A stretch of DNA of 64,000 nt from DATJCV01 sp963707665 (GTDB taxonomy: Bacteria > Pseudomonadota > Gammaproteobacteria > Burkholderiales > Burkholderiaceae_D). Positions 9,462 through 20,625 of this stretch are shown in pieces. Made by a program: the position numbers and the translations under genes. Numbering within the stretch: the stretch's first letter is position 1; each line of letters begins with the position of its first letter. The stretch spans positions 124,001 to 188,000 of the forward strand of contig CAVPQU010000007.1 in assembly GCA_963707665.1 (NCBI GenBank), read 5' to 3'. The notes under the pieces are model-generated. The model saw nothing but the letters and a program-made list of their open reading frames with translations. It made no database searches and was not told the DNA's origin.

Positions 9462-10076
9462 CGCCGGGCGAATGCACGGCGCTGGCGGCGCTGTACCCGG
9501 ACGACGGCCTGTTCCGCAGCCGCATCGTGATGGCGCGCCACGGCTTTGGCAGCGGCGAATACAAGTATTTCCGCTATCCGCTGCCGGACCTGGTCGCCGA
9601 ACTGCGCGCCGCGCTCTATCCGCGGCTGGCGCCGATCGCCAACCGCTGGAATACGGCGCTCGGCAGCGAGGCGCGCTATCCCGGCGCGGCACGCCGATTT
9701 CCTCGCGCGCTGCCATGCCGCCGGCCAGCTGCGGCCGACGCCGCTGCTGCTGCAATACCAGGCGGGCGACTACAACTGCCTGCACCAGGATCTGTACGGC
9801 GAGCAGGTCTTTCCGCTGCAGGTGGCGATCCTGCTGTCGGCGCCCGGACGCGATTTTGCCGGCGGCGAATTCGTGCTGACCGAGCAGCGCCCGCGCATGC
9901 AGTCGCGCCCCGAAGTGGTGCCGCTGGCACAGGGCGACGCGGTGGTGTTCGCGGTCCATCAGCGGCCGGTGCAGGGCACGCGCGGGGCGTACCGCGTCAA
10001 CCTGCGGCACGGCGTCAGCCGCCTGCGCAGCGGCCGGCGCCACACGCTCGGCATCATCTTTCACGACGCGACGTGA
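9351..10076 (+). CDS. 2OG-Fe(II) oxygenase, repair-cluster type (frameshifted)
   Basis: A 2-oxoglutarate/Fe(II)-dependent oxygenase of the type often found beside ada. The facial triad is visible as HQD (LHQDLYGEQVFPLQVAILLSAPGRDF) and a distal His (RPVQGTRGAYRVNLRHGVSR), with Arg for 2OG. The N-terminal half (about 9380-9685) reads in one frame and the rest in another; one extra base lies near 9686 (cccggcgcggcac). The start is uncertain: the only ATG, at 9351, is out of frame with the conserved sequence and would need a second indel. It sits between the methyltransferase and AlkB, so a role in alkylation damage is likely by context. Confidence 0.65.
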
Positions 10077-10089
10077 GAAAGGGCGGTCG

Positions 10090-10745
10090 ATGAACCTCGA
10101 GTCTGTTTGCCGATGCCGCGTTGGAGCCGATGCCGCACCAGCTGCTAGGTGCGGGCGCGGTCGTCTTGCGCGGCTTCGCGCTGCCGCTGGATGAGGCGCT
10201 GCTGGCGGCGCTGCGTCGCATCCTGGCGCACGCGCCCTGGCGCCACATGGTCACCCCGGGCGGCTTTCGCATGTCGGTGGCGATGACCAATTGCGGCCGC
10301 TACGGCTGGGTCAGCGACCGCCGCGGCTACCGCTACGACGCCATCGATCCCGACAGCGGCCAGCCCTGGCCGCGCATGCCGGCGGCTTTCCTGGCGCTGG
10401 CGCGCGAGGCGGCCGCCGCCGCCGGTTTCCCTGGCTTCGAGCCGGACGCCTGCCTGATCAACCGTTACGAGCCGGGTGCGCGCCTGACTTTGCATCAGGA
10501 CAAGAACGAGCGCGACTATGACGCGCCGATCGTCTCGGTCTCGCTCGGCCTGCCGGCGGTGTTCCAGTTCGGCGGCTTGCAGCGCGCCGAGCGGCCGCTG
10601 CGGATGCCGCTAGCGCATGGCGACGTGGTGGTGTGGGGCGGTCCGGCGCGTCTGCGCTATCACGGCGTGCTGCCGCTGAAGGCCGGGCGAGCACGCGCTG
10701 ACCGGCGATTGCCGGATCAATCTGACTTTCCGCAAGGCGGACTGA
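10090..10745 (+). CDS. alkB: AlkB, alpha-ketoglutarate-dependent DNA dealkylase (two frameshifts)
   Basis: Oxidatively demethylates 1-methyladenine and 3-methylcytosine. It shows the AlkB signature NRYEPGARLTLHQDKNE with the Fe ligands H and D, the third ligand in RYHGVLPL, and the 2OG-binding end RINLTFRK. The frame needs two corrections: an extra T near 10102, which restores a start at ATG 10090 (MNL.LFADAALEPMP), and an extra G near 10683, which restores the ending at TGA 10743-10745. Both are single-base insertions. The corrected length of about 217 residues is normal for AlkB. It is last in the methyltransferase-oxygenase-alkB row, all on the plus strand. Confidence 0.85.
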
Positions 10746-10814
10746 CGCTTGCCGGCCGCTTGAAGAATGGCAGGAGCGGTCCCGCTCGCTTCAAGCGGCG
10801 CCCTCGCTGGGCGG

Positions 10815-12218
10815 CTACTTGCCGATGCAAAACCGCGAAAAAATCGCCCCCAGCAAATCGTCCGGCGTGAATTCGCCGGTGATGCTGGCCAGGCGATCCT
10901 GCGCCAGCCGCAGGTCTTCGGCGAACAGGTCGAGCGCCTGGTCGTTGATGTGGCGTTCGGCGGCGGCGTGCGCAGCGGCGCTGTCGAGGTGGGCGCGCGC
11001 TGCCTGCAGCGCGACCAAGTGCCGTTCGCGCGCCAGGTACAGCGATTCGCCGGTCTGCTGCCAGCCGGCGATGCGCAGCAGCTCAGCGCGCAACAGGTCG
11101 ATGCCGTCCCGTTCGGTGGCCGACAGATAGATGTGGGTGGCGTCCGGCATCTGGTCGGCCGCCGGTTTGTGGCCGGAGAGATCGATCTTGTTCCAGATCC
11201 GCAAGACCGGGATCTCGGGCGGAAAGCGTTCGACGATTTTTTCGTCGGCGCGGGTCGGACCGCGGGACGCATCCAGCAGATGCAGGATGACATCGGCCTT
11301 TTCCACTTCGCCCCAGGCGCGCTCGATGCCGATTCGTTCCACCTGGTCGCTGTCGGCGCTGCTATCGCTACCGAGCTCGCGGATGCCGGCGGTATCGATG
11401 ATGCACAGCGGCAGGCCTTCGATCTGGATGGTCTCGATCACCTTGTCGCGCGTGGTGCCGGCAATCGGGGTGACGATCGCGACATCGGCTCCTGCCAGCG
11501 CATTGAGCAGCGAGGATTTACCGACGTTCGGCTGGCCGGTCAGCACCACGTTCAGGCCGTCGCGCAGCAAGGCACCTTGCGCGGCTTGGGCAAACACCTG
11601 GTCCAGCGTGGTGCGAATGGCGGCGAGCTGGCCGCGGGCATCGGATTTTTCCAGGAAGTCGATTTCCTCTTCCGGAAAATCGAGCGTGGCTTCCACCAGC
11701 ATGCGCAAGTGGATCACCTGTTCGACCAGCTCGTGGATGGTTTTCGAAAACGCCCCCGACAGCGAGCGCGAGGCCGAGCGCGCTGCCGCTTCGGTCGAGG
11801 CTTCGATCAGATCGGCCACCGCTTCCGCCTGCGCCAGATCCAGTTTGTCATTCAGGAAGGCGCGGCGCGTGAATTCACCCGGCTCGGCCAGCCGCAGGCC
11901 GATGTCAGCACCGACTTCGAGGCAACGCGCCAGCAGCATTTGCAGCACTACCGGGCCGCCGTGGCCATGCAGTTCCAGCACGTCTTGGCCGGTGTAGGAG
12001 TGCGGCGCCGGAAAATACAGCGCCAGTCCCTGGTCGATCACCTCGCCCTGGGCGTCGGTGAACGGCAGATAAGTGGCATGGCGCGGCTGCAATGTGGTGC
12101 TGCCGAACAGCGCCTGGATAACTGGCGCCAGGTCCTTGCCGGACAGGCGCACGACGCCGATGCCGCCGCGTCCGGGGGCGGTGGCGATCGCGGCGATGGG
12201 AGAAGAGTCGAGGTTCAT
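10815..12218 (-). CDS. mnmE: tRNA uridine-5-carboxymethylaminomethyl(34) synthesis GTPase MnmE
   Basis: With MnmG it modifies U34 of tRNAs reading split codon boxes. The N-terminal folate-binding domain begins with IAAIATAPGRGGIGVVRLSG. The G domain carries GQPNVGKSS near residue 228, DTAGIRE and NKID. The C-terminal CIGK holds the catalytic cysteine. At 467 residues it is full length. It lies downstream of yidC in the usual origin-proximal order, but a strong terminator lies between them, so it probably has its own promoter. Confidence 0.97.
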   Translation of the reverse strand: MNLDSSPIAAIATAPGRGGIGVVRLSGKDLAPVIQALFGSTTLQPRHATYLPFTDAQGEVIDQGLALYFPAPHSYTGQDVLELHGHGGPVVLQMLLARCLEVGADIGLRLAEPGEFTRRAFLNDKLDLAQAEAVADLIEASTEAAARSASRSLSGAFSKTIHELVEQVIHLRMLVEATLDFPEEEIDFLEKSDARGQLAAIRTTLDQVFAQAAQGALLRDGLNVVLTGQPNVGKSSLLNALAGADVAIVTPIAGTTRDKVIETIQIEGLPLCIIDTAGIRELGSDSSADSDQVERIGIERAWGEVEKADVILHLLDASRGPTRADEKIVERFPPEIPVLRIWNKIDLSGHKPAADQMPDATHIYLSATERDGIDLLRAELLRIAGWQQTGESLYLARERHLVALQAARAHLDSAAAHAAAERHINDQALDLFAEDLRLAQDRLASITGEFTPDDLLGAIFSRFCIGK

Positions 12219-12251
12219 GCCTGAATTCTAAGGGGCAGGGTGCAAATGAAA

Positions 12252-12279
12252 AAGCCTGTGGTGATTAAACCACAGGCTT
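12252..12279 (-). terminator. Intrinsic terminator after yidC
   Basis: An 11-bp perfect stem (12252-12262 with 12269-12279) has a 6-base loop. Read on the minus strand it is followed at once by TTTTTCATTT. It ends the rpmH-rnpA-yidD-yidC transcript just before mnmE. Confidence 0.85.
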
Positions 12280-12300
12280 GGCGTGACAACGCGGCTTGGC

Positions 12301-13959
12301 TTACTTGATCTTGCCGGTTTCCATCTTCTTGGTGATGACCCACTGCTGGGCGATCGACAGGATGTTGTTGACCACCCAGTACAGCACCAGCCCGGCCGGG
12401 AAAAAGAAGAACATGACCGAGAACACGATCGGCATGAACATCATCACCTTGGCCTGGATCGGGTCCGGCGGCGTCGGATTCAGCTTGGTCTGGATGAACA
12501 TCGACACCGCCATCAAGACCGGCAGGATGTAGAACGGATCGGGCGAGGCCAGGTCGTGAATCCAGCCGATCCACGGTGCGTTGCGGATCTCGACCGACGC
12601 CAGCAGCACCCAGTACAGTGAAATGAAGACCGGGATCTGCACCACGATCGGCAGGCAGCCGCCGAGCGGATTGATTTTTTCGGTCTTGTACAGCCCCATC
12701 ATTTCCTGGTTCATCTTGGCCGGATCGCCCTTGTGGCGTTCGCGGATCGCCTGCATCTTCGGTGTCACCTGCTTCATCTTGGCCATGCTGCGATAGCTGG
12801 CGGCCGACAGCGGGAAGAACACCAGCTTGATCAACACCGTCAGCACGATGATGGTCCAGCCCCAGTTGCCCAGCACCTGGTGGATGTAGGTCATCAGGCT
12901 GAAAATCGGCTTGGCGATGATGGTCAGCCAGCCGTAATCCTTGACCAGCTCCAGTCCGGGGGCGAGTTTTTCCAGCACCGAGGAAATTTGCGGCCCCGAA
13001 TACAAGTGGGTATCGACCGTGGTGCTGGCGCCCGGCGCGAGCGTGCCCAGCGGCTGGATGGTGCCGACCGCATACAGGTTGGGGGCGACGATCTTGGTGA
13101 AGATTTCGTGCGGCGCCTTGCTTTGCGGGATCAGGGCCGAGACAAAGTAATGCTGCACCATCGCGATCCAGCCATCCTCGGCATGCCGCGCATGGTCGGC
13201 CTTGCCATCCTTGATCTTGTCGAAGGTGATTTTCTGGTACTTGTCGGCCTCGGTATAGATCGCCGGGCCGAGGAAAGTGCTGTAGAACATCGAGTCGCCG
13301 GGCGGCTTGTTGCCGTCATGCACCAGTTGCAGATACAACGAAGGCGCGATCGGTGCGCCGCTGTCGTTGCTCACCGTATGCTTCAGGTCGATCGTGTAAT
13401 CGTCACGCTTGAAGGTATAGGTCTTGGTCAGCTTGACGCCGTCCTGTTCGGCCACCAGCACCAGTTGTACCTGGTTCGAACCATCCAGCGCGCGTGCGCC
13501 GGGCAGGGCAACGAAGGCCGATTTGTGGTTCGGGAACGGGCCGCCGATCAGGCCGGACTCGCCCAGGTAGGTGAGTTTGGCGCTGTCGTCGAACAGCACC
13601 AGGTTCTTGCTCGGATCCAGCGTGTCCCTGTGTTTGAGCAGCTCCAGCCGCTTCAGTTGGCCGCCGATGGTGTCGATCTCGGCTTTCATTACGTCGGTGG
13701 TGACGGTGATGGTCTCGCCGTGCACGGCGGCCGTGTCGCCGGCAATTGCGCCAGCGCCGGCAGGGGCGCTGGCGGCGCCGGTTGCTTGTGGCACCTCGCC
13801 GCGTTTGGCGTCATTGCCGGCACCGGCAGCCGGTGCGGCCTGCTGGGACGTGGTCGGGAAAAACATCGACGGCTTGCCGTTGTGCCGCATCCAGTTGTCC
13901 CACAGGATCAGTATCGATAGGGAAAATACGACCCACAGCACGGTACGTTTGATATCCAT
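12301..13959 (-). CDS. yidC: Membrane protein insertase YidC
   Basis: Inserts and folds inner-membrane proteins, alone or with SecYEG. At 552 residues it has the Gram-negative layout: an N-terminal membrane helix (MDIKRTVLWVVFSLSILILW), an Ala/Gly-rich linker, a large periplasmic beta domain, then the conserved C-terminal core of five helices. The core includes NWGWTIIVLTVLIKLVFFPL, GCLPIVVQIPVF and the short basic tail. The gene follows yidD with a 21-bp gap and ends before a strong terminator. Confidence 0.97.
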   Translation of the reverse strand: MDIKRTVLWVVFSLSILILWDNWMRHNGKPSMFFPTTSQQAAPAAGAGNDAKRGEVPQATGAASAPAGAGAIAGDTAAVHGETITVTTDVMKAEIDTIGGQLKRLELLKHRDTLDPSKNLVLFDDSAKLTYLGESGLIGGPFPNHKSAFVALPGARALDGSNQVQLVLVAEQDGVKLTKTYTFKRDDYTIDLKHTVSNDSGAPIAPSLYLQLVHDGNKPPGDSMFYSTFLGPAIYTEADKYQKITFDKIKDGKADHARHAEDGWIAMVQHYFVSALIPQSKAPHEIFTKIVAPNLYAVGTIQPLGTLAPGASTTVDTHLYSGPQISSVLEKLAPGLELVKDYGWLTIIAKPIFSLMTYIHQVLGNWGWTIIVLTVLIKLVFFPLSAASYRSMAKMKQVTPKMQAIRERHKGDPAKMNQEMMGLYKTEKINPLGGCLPIVVQIPVFISLYWVLLASVEIRNAPWIGWIHDLASPDPFYILPVLMAVSMFIQTKLNPTPPDPIQAKVMMFMPIVFSVMFFFFPAGLVLYWVVNNILSIAQQWVITKKMETGKIK

Positions 13960-13980
13960 ATTGGTATTTCTCAGGAAAAT

Positions 13981-14241
13981 TCAGGAATGACTGCAACCGC
14001 GCGGGGTTGCAGAAGAGGGATCGGAGGTACGGGTCGGCACCGGGTCAAATCCGCCCGGATGCCAGGGATGGCATTTGCACAGCCGCCGCGCCGCCAGCGC
14101 GCTGCCTTTGACGGCGCCATGTTCGCGGATGGCTTCGGCTGCATAATCCGAGCAACTCGGATAAAAGCGGCAATTCTGGCCCAGGAACGGGCTGATGCCC
14201 AGCTTGTATCCGCGTAACAGCAGCAGGAACAGCTTTGTCAT
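13981..14241 (-). CDS. yidD: Membrane protein insertion efficiency factor YidD
   Basis: An 86-residue protein with the family signature LLRGYKLGISPFLGQNCRFYPSCSDYAAEAI and the conserved cysteines in CRFYPSCSDY and CKCHPWHPGGFDPVP. An amphipathic helix at the N-terminus attaches it to the inner membrane, where it assists YidC. Its ATG overlaps the rnpA stop, showing translational coupling within the rpmH-rnpA-yidD-yidC operon. Confidence 0.95.
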   Translation of the reverse strand: MTKLFLLLLRGYKLGISPFLGQNCRFYPSCSDYAAEAIREHGAVKGSALAARRLCKCHPWHPGGFDPVPTRTSDPSSATPRGCSHS

Positions 14242-14636
14242 ACTCCTTCTCCGGGCAAGCGCTGCAGCGCACGCTGCGATTCGAACAACTGCTTCAATTC
14301 CGCATGCAGCTGCTCTTTCAGCCGGGTGTTGATGGCGGCATCGGCCTTGCTGTTGAGTGCTCGCGCCAGGCGCACGATATAGTCGTTGGATGGCAGTGGC
14401 ATCTGGCGAAACAGTTCGCGTGTTGCTCGCTTGATCGCGTTGCGGGTCACGGCGCGCGGTGCCAGCCGCTTGGCTGCCACTACCCCCAGCCGTGCCTGCG
14501 GCAGGGAATTGGGGCGGGCATAGAGAACGAAATGCGCCGTTTTTCGAATCGGGCGCAAACGAAAAACGGATGAAAAGTCATCCGTTTTAACGATACGCCG
14601 TGCGCGTGGATAGCCGTGTGGAGAATCGCCTGTCAC
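14238..14636 (-). CDS. rnpA: Ribonuclease P protein component
   Basis: The basic protein subunit of RNase P, which matures tRNA 5' ends. Recognised by the central RNR-type motif (VAAKRLAPRAVTRNAIKRATRELFR) and FVLYARPN. The GTG at 14636 is chosen as start (VTGDSPHGYPRARRIVKTDDFS), giving 132 residues. The frame extends upstream to 14768, but that part overlaps rpmH entirely and has no family match. It lies 22 bp after rpmH and overlaps yidD by 4 bp. Confidence 0.9.
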   Translation of the reverse strand: MTGDSPHGYPRARRIVKTDDFSSVFRLRPIRKTAHFVLYARPNSLPQARLGVVAAKRLAPRAVTRNAIKRATRELFRQMPLPSNDYIVRLARALNSKADAAINTRLKEQLHAELKQLFESQRALQRLPGEGV

Positions 14637-14658
14637 GCCAACATCAGGTCGCTCTGCC

Positions 14659-14793
14659 TCAGACAGCGAGACGCTTGCGGCCTTTGGCGCGGCGGGCGTT
14701 GAGGACGGCGCGGCCGCCAGGCGTGGCCATGCGGGCACGGAAGCCGTGGGTACGTTTGCGCCGTACAACGGAAGGCTGGTAGGTACGTTTCAT
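14659..14793 (-). CDS. rpmH: 50S ribosomal protein L34
   Basis: A 44-residue, very basic protein. It starts MKRTYQPSVVRRKRTHGFR and ends RKRLAV, an exact family pattern. The ATG is at 14793 and the TGA at 14661-14659. It is the first gene of the rpmH-rnpA-yidD-yidC operon and is divergent from dnaA across the putative origin region. A consensus-like promoter lies about 140 bp upstream. Confidence 0.97.
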   Translation of the reverse strand: MKRTYQPSVVRRKRTHGFRARMATPGGRAVLNARRAKGRKRLAV

Positions 14794-14930
14794 TAAGGAT
14801 CTCGCTAATTTGCAGAAGTAAATTGGAGCAGCACACGCATCGCCAAGTACCTGTTCACAGGGTCCGGGGCGTCGCTGCCGACACGGCCCGTATCACGCGA
14901 AATACGGGCGGAACAGACGGTGAACCCTGA

Positions 14931-14960
14931 ATTAGACAGCATTTTCCGCTTGTTTGTCAA
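14931..14960 (-). promoter_or_regulatory. Sigma-70-type promoter for rpmH
   Basis: On the minus strand there is a perfect TTGACA at 14960-14955 and TCTAAT at 14936-14931, separated by 18 bp. It points at rpmH. The leader would be about 130 nt. Confidence 0.65.
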
Positions 14961-15142
14961 TCACTTGGCGCATCGGGCGTGGTGTTGGCAGAGTGTTGGC
15001 GCATTGGAAATAAGCAGCGTGCCTGTGGATAACTTGGGCTTGGAAGGGTAAAATAGATGAGATGTGTGGCACGCTCGCGGGCGGCAAAGATGGCCCGCAG
15101 CTGGTTCGAATCACCCCTCACATCCTTTCATTACGGCACTTC
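14961..15142. other. rpmH-dnaA intergenic region, candidate part of oriC
   Basis: The whole gap between rpmH and dnaA is 14794-15142 (349 bp) with no gene. It holds the rpmH promoter and one perfect DnaA box (15024-15032). The divergent rpmH and dnaA genes and the following dnaN-gyrB are the classical origin neighbourhood. I see only single perfect boxes either side of dnaA, so the exact origin boundaries cannot be set. Confidence 0.5.
15024..15032 (-). promoter_or_regulatory. DnaA box upstream of dnaA
   Basis: TGTGGATAA on the plus strand is the complement of the perfect DnaA box TTATCCACA. It is 111 bp upstream of the dnaA start, where it could serve autoregulation, origin function, or both. 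Confidence 0.7.
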
Positions 15143-16525
15143 ATGGATAATTTCTGGCAAACCTGTTCTGCTCAATTGGAACAGGAGTTGACCCCCCAAC
15201 AATTCAGCGCCTGGATCAAGCCGCTTGCGCCGCTCGATTACGAGGACGGCAAGTTGCGGATTGCCGCGCCGAACCGTTTCAAGCTGGATTGGGTTAAGAC
15301 CCAATTCGCCAGCCGCATCAGCGCGCTTGCCGCCCAGTACTGGGACGCGCCGATTGAAGTGCAGTTCGTACTGGACCCGAAGCTGGGCGCAAGAAGGGCG
15401 GCGCCGGCGGCCAGCAATGGCCATACTGGTCACGGCTCTGCCGCCGCTGCGCCACATCCTGTCCAAGCCCCGCATGCGCCGATCGAGGTCGCGCCGCGGC
15501 ATGAGCAGACCCGCATCAACGGTGCGCTGACTTTCGATAGTTTCGTGACCGGCAAGGCCAATCAACTGGCGCGCGCGGCGGCGATCCAGGTGGCGAACAA
15601 CCCCGGCGTCTCCTACAACCCTTTGTTCCTGTATGGCGGCGTCGGCCTCGGCAAGACACACCTGATCCACGCCATCGGCAACCAGGTGCTGGTTGAGAAT
15701 CCGTCTGCCAAAATTCGCTACATCCACGCAGAACAGTACGTGCGCGACGTAGTGACCGCTTACCAGCGCAAGGGATTCGATGACTTCAAGCGCTATTACC
15801 ATTCGCTTGATTTATTGCTGATCGATGATATCCAGTTTTTCGGCGGCAAGAGCCGGACTCAGGAAGAATTTTTTTACGCATTCGAGGCGCTGATTGCGGC
15901 CAAGAAACAGATCATCATCACCAGCGATACCTATCCGAAGGAAATTACCGGGATGGATGATCGCCTGATTTCGCGTTTCGATTCCGGCCTGACGGTGGCG
16001 ATCGAGCCGCCCGAACTGGAAATGCGCGTCGCGATCCTGTTGAAAAAAGCCATTCAGGAAGGGATTACGCTGCCCGACGACGTCGCGTTTTTCGTCGCCA
16101 AGCACTTGCGCTCCAACGTGCGCGAACTGGAAGGAGCGCTGCGCAAGATCCTGGCGTATTCGCGTTTTCACGGCAAGGACATCACGATCGATGTGGTCAA
16201 GGATGCATTGAAAGACTTGCTGTCGGTGCAGAACCGGCAAATTTCGGTAGAAAACATCCAGAAGACAGTCGCCGATTTTTTCAATATCAAGGTGGCTGAC
16301 ATGTATTCGAAAAAGCGGCCGGCAAATATTGCACGGCCGCGCCAGATCGCGATGTACCTGGCAAAGGAATTGACGCAGAAGAGCTTGCCGGAAATCGGCG
16401 ACCTGTTTGGTGGGCGCGACCATACGACGGTCTTGCACGCAGTGCGCAAGATTACCGCGGACCGCGCCAAGAGCCCCGAATGCAACCATGAGCTGCATGT
16501 GCTGGAACAAACCCTGAAAGGTTGA
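15143..16525 (+). CDS. dnaA: Chromosomal replication initiator protein DnaA
   Basis: AAA+ ATPase that binds DnaA boxes and opens the origin. The N-terminal DnaB-interacting domain starts MDNFWQTCSAQLEQEL. It is followed by a variable linker (about residues 85-125), Walker A GGVGLGKTH near residue 165, Walker B LLIDDIQFF, and the C-terminal DNA-binding signature GGRDHTTVLHA. The ATG at 15143 is chosen; an in-frame extension of 27 residues upstream has no homology. At 460 residues it is full length. Confidence 0.97.
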   Translation: MDNFWQTCSAQLEQELTPQQFSAWIKPLAPLDYEDGKLRIAAPNRFKLDWVKTQFASRISALAAQYWDAPIEVQFVLDPKLGARRAAPAASNGHTGHGSAAAAPHPVQAPHAPIEVAPRHEQTRINGALTFDSFVTGKANQLARAAAIQVANNPGVSYNPLFLYGGVGLGKTHLIHAIGNQVLVENPSAKIRYIHAEQYVRDVVTAYQRKGFDDFKRYYHSLDLLLIDDIQFFGGKSRTQEEFFYAFEALIAAKKQIIITSDTYPKEITGMDDRLISRFDSGLTVAIEPPELEMRVAILLKKAIQEGITLPDDVAFFVAKHLRSNVRELEGALRKILAYSRFHGKDITIDVVKDALKDLLSVQNRQISVENIQKTVADFFNIKVADMYSKKRPANIARPRQIAMYLAKELTQKSLPEIGDLFGGRDHTTVLHAVRKITADRAKSPECNHELHVLEQTLKG

Positions 16526-16543
16526 TGCTGCTGCCTGCCAGCC

Positions 16544-16552
16544 TGTGGATAA
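16544..16552 (-). promoter_or_regulatory. DnaA box between dnaA and dnaN
   Basis: A second perfect TTATCCACA (plus strand TGTGGATAA) in the 145-bp dnaA-dnaN gap. It lies in the same sequence context gcctgtggataac as the box upstream of dnaA. Confidence 0.6.
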
Positions 16553-16670
16553 CTGGTGTGGCGCGATAGGGCAGAACTGCTAGAGGTGAATGACGGGGTT
16601 TGTACAATAGCGGTTTTCCGCAATACTTTTGGGCGACACTAGAGCCAATCATCACTACGAGGATATGACT

Positions 16671-17777
16671 ATGCAATTGGTTAAAACCCACCGGGACACC
16701 CTGCTGCGGCCGCTGCAAATCGTGAGCGGTATTGTCGAGCGTCGGCATACGCTGCCGATTCTGGCCAATATCCTCATTCGCAAGGAAGGCGAAAGCGTGT
16801 CGTTCCTGGCGACCGATATCGAAGTGCAGATCACGACCCATGCCGAGGTCGGCAGCGGTGGCGAAGTGGCTGCGACTACGGTTGCTGCCCGCAAATTGCT
16901 GGATATCCTGCGCGCGCTGCCGGATACCAGCGATGTCTCGCTGTCTTTGGTCAACAAGCGGATGACGGTGCAATCCGGCAAATCGCGTTTTTCCTTGCAG
17001 ACGCTGGCGGCCGAGGAGTTCCCGACCGTGGCACTGGCCGAGCATTTCAATGCCAAGGTCGTGCTGCCGCAAAAAACCCTGAAGCATTTGTTCAACATGG
17101 TGCATTTCGCCATGGCGCAGCAGGATATTCGCTATTACCTGAATGGCCTGCTATTGGTGGTGGACGGCAAGAACGTGATCGCGGTGGCCACCGATGGTCA
17201 CCGGCTGGCCTTCTGCCAAGTCGCCACCGAGCAGGAGTTTGCGCGTCAGGAAGTCATCATCCCGCGCAAGACCATTCTCGAACTGCAGCGCCTGCTGGAA
17301 GAAAATGATGATCCGGTCGAACTGGAAATCGCCAACAACCAGGTCAAGCTGGCTTTTGCCGATATCGAACTGGTGTCGAAGTTGGTAGAAGGCAAGTTCC
17401 CCGATTACACGCGAGTAGTGCCCAAGGGCTACAAGAACAATTTCACGATCGGGCGCGAGTCCTTGCTGCGCTCGCTGCAGCGCGCTGCCATCATGACTTC
17501 CGACAAGTTCAAGGGCGTGCGCTGCATCGTCGCGCCGGGCAGCATGAAAATCAGTTCGACCAATGCCGACCAGGAAGAAGCGGTCGAGGAAATCGAGATC
17601 GACTACGGCGGCGACGAAGTCGATATCGGCTTCAACGTCACCTACCTGCTTGATGTCTTGAACAACCTGAAAGGCGACAGCGTCAACATCGCGCTGGGTG
17701 ACGCCAATTCATCGGCGCTGATCACCGTGCCGGACAATGCCGATTTCAAATACGTCGTGATGCCAATGCGTATTTGA
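16671..17777 (+). CDS. dnaN: DNA polymerase III subunit beta (sliding clamp)
   Basis: The ring-shaped processivity clamp. At 368 residues with three clamp domains it starts MQLVKTHRDTLLRPLQIVSGIVERR and ends in the conserved YVVMPMRI. ATG 16671 follows a GAGGA ribosome-binding site; an in-frame upstream extension has no homology. It lies between dnaA and gyrB and is followed by a strong hairpin. Confidence 0.97.
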   Translation: MQLVKTHRDTLLRPLQIVSGIVERRHTLPILANILIRKEGESVSFLATDIEVQITTHAEVGSGGEVAATTVAARKLLDILRALPDTSDVSLSLVNKRMTVQSGKSRFSLQTLAAEEFPTVALAEHFNAKVVLPQKTLKHLFNMVHFAMAQQDIRYYLNGLLLVVDGKNVIAVATDGHRLAFCQVATEQEFARQEVIIPRKTILELQRLLEENDDPVELEIANNQVKLAFADIELVSKLVEGKFPDYTRVVPKGYKNNFTIGRESLLRSLQRAAIMTSDKFKGVRCIVAPGSMKISSTNADQEEAVEEIEIDYGGDEVDIGFNVTYLLDVLNNLKGDSVNIALGDANSSALITVPDNADFKYVVMPMRI

Positions 17778-17800
17778 ACCATCGCCGAAAAACGCTTCCG

Positions 17801-17822
17801 AAAGGGGCTGTACAGCCCCTTT
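17801..17822 (+). terminator. Hairpin after dnaN
   Basis: A perfect 22-bp palindrome (AAAGGGGCTG-TA-CAGCCCCTTT) 23 bp after the dnaN stop, followed by tgtcg rather than a long T-run. It probably ends the dnaA-dnaN transcript before gyrB. Confidence 0.7.
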
Positions 17823-17892
17823 GTCGCGCTTATGTTGGACCACGCGCCAACCCGCTTGTGTAGTTTTAGTTATCGTTTTCAGAAAGTAGCCC

Positions 17893-20393
<2,501 letters not shown>

Positions 20394-20517
20394 GTAGCTT
20401 GTGTAGCGGGAACCATAACCTGAGATTTTGGGAAGCATCCATTGAGACATTTATCGGCGGATGTGCCTCGATAGCTCAGATTGATGGCGTCTAGTCAAAC
20501 GCCACTCCGTAAAAAAT

Positions 20518-20544
20518 GACGGCCGCCTCATTGAGGTGGCCGTT
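20518..20544 (+). terminator. Intrinsic terminator after gyrB
   Basis: A stem ACGGCCGCCT/AGGTGGCCGT (one G-T pair) with a short cattg loop is preceded by A6 and followed by tgttattt. It lies about 130 bp downstream of the gyrB stop. Confidence 0.75.
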
Positions 20545-20601
20545 GTTATTTCAAAGCGTGAGCGATATCTTAGCTGATGTTGGAGAATGACCGCTTCCGG
20601 T

Positions 20602-20625
20602 TGCGGATTCAACCGGTGGATGCAA
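20602..20625 (+). repeat. IS30-family terminal inverted repeat, left
   Basis: 24 bp, perfect match to the reverse complement of 21807-21830. The transposase stop codon (20611-20609) lies inside it. Confidence 0.9.

Noticed and set aside
10767..12224. 485-residue plus-strand frame opposite mnmE
   Set aside because: Shadow of mnmE; no family resemblance.
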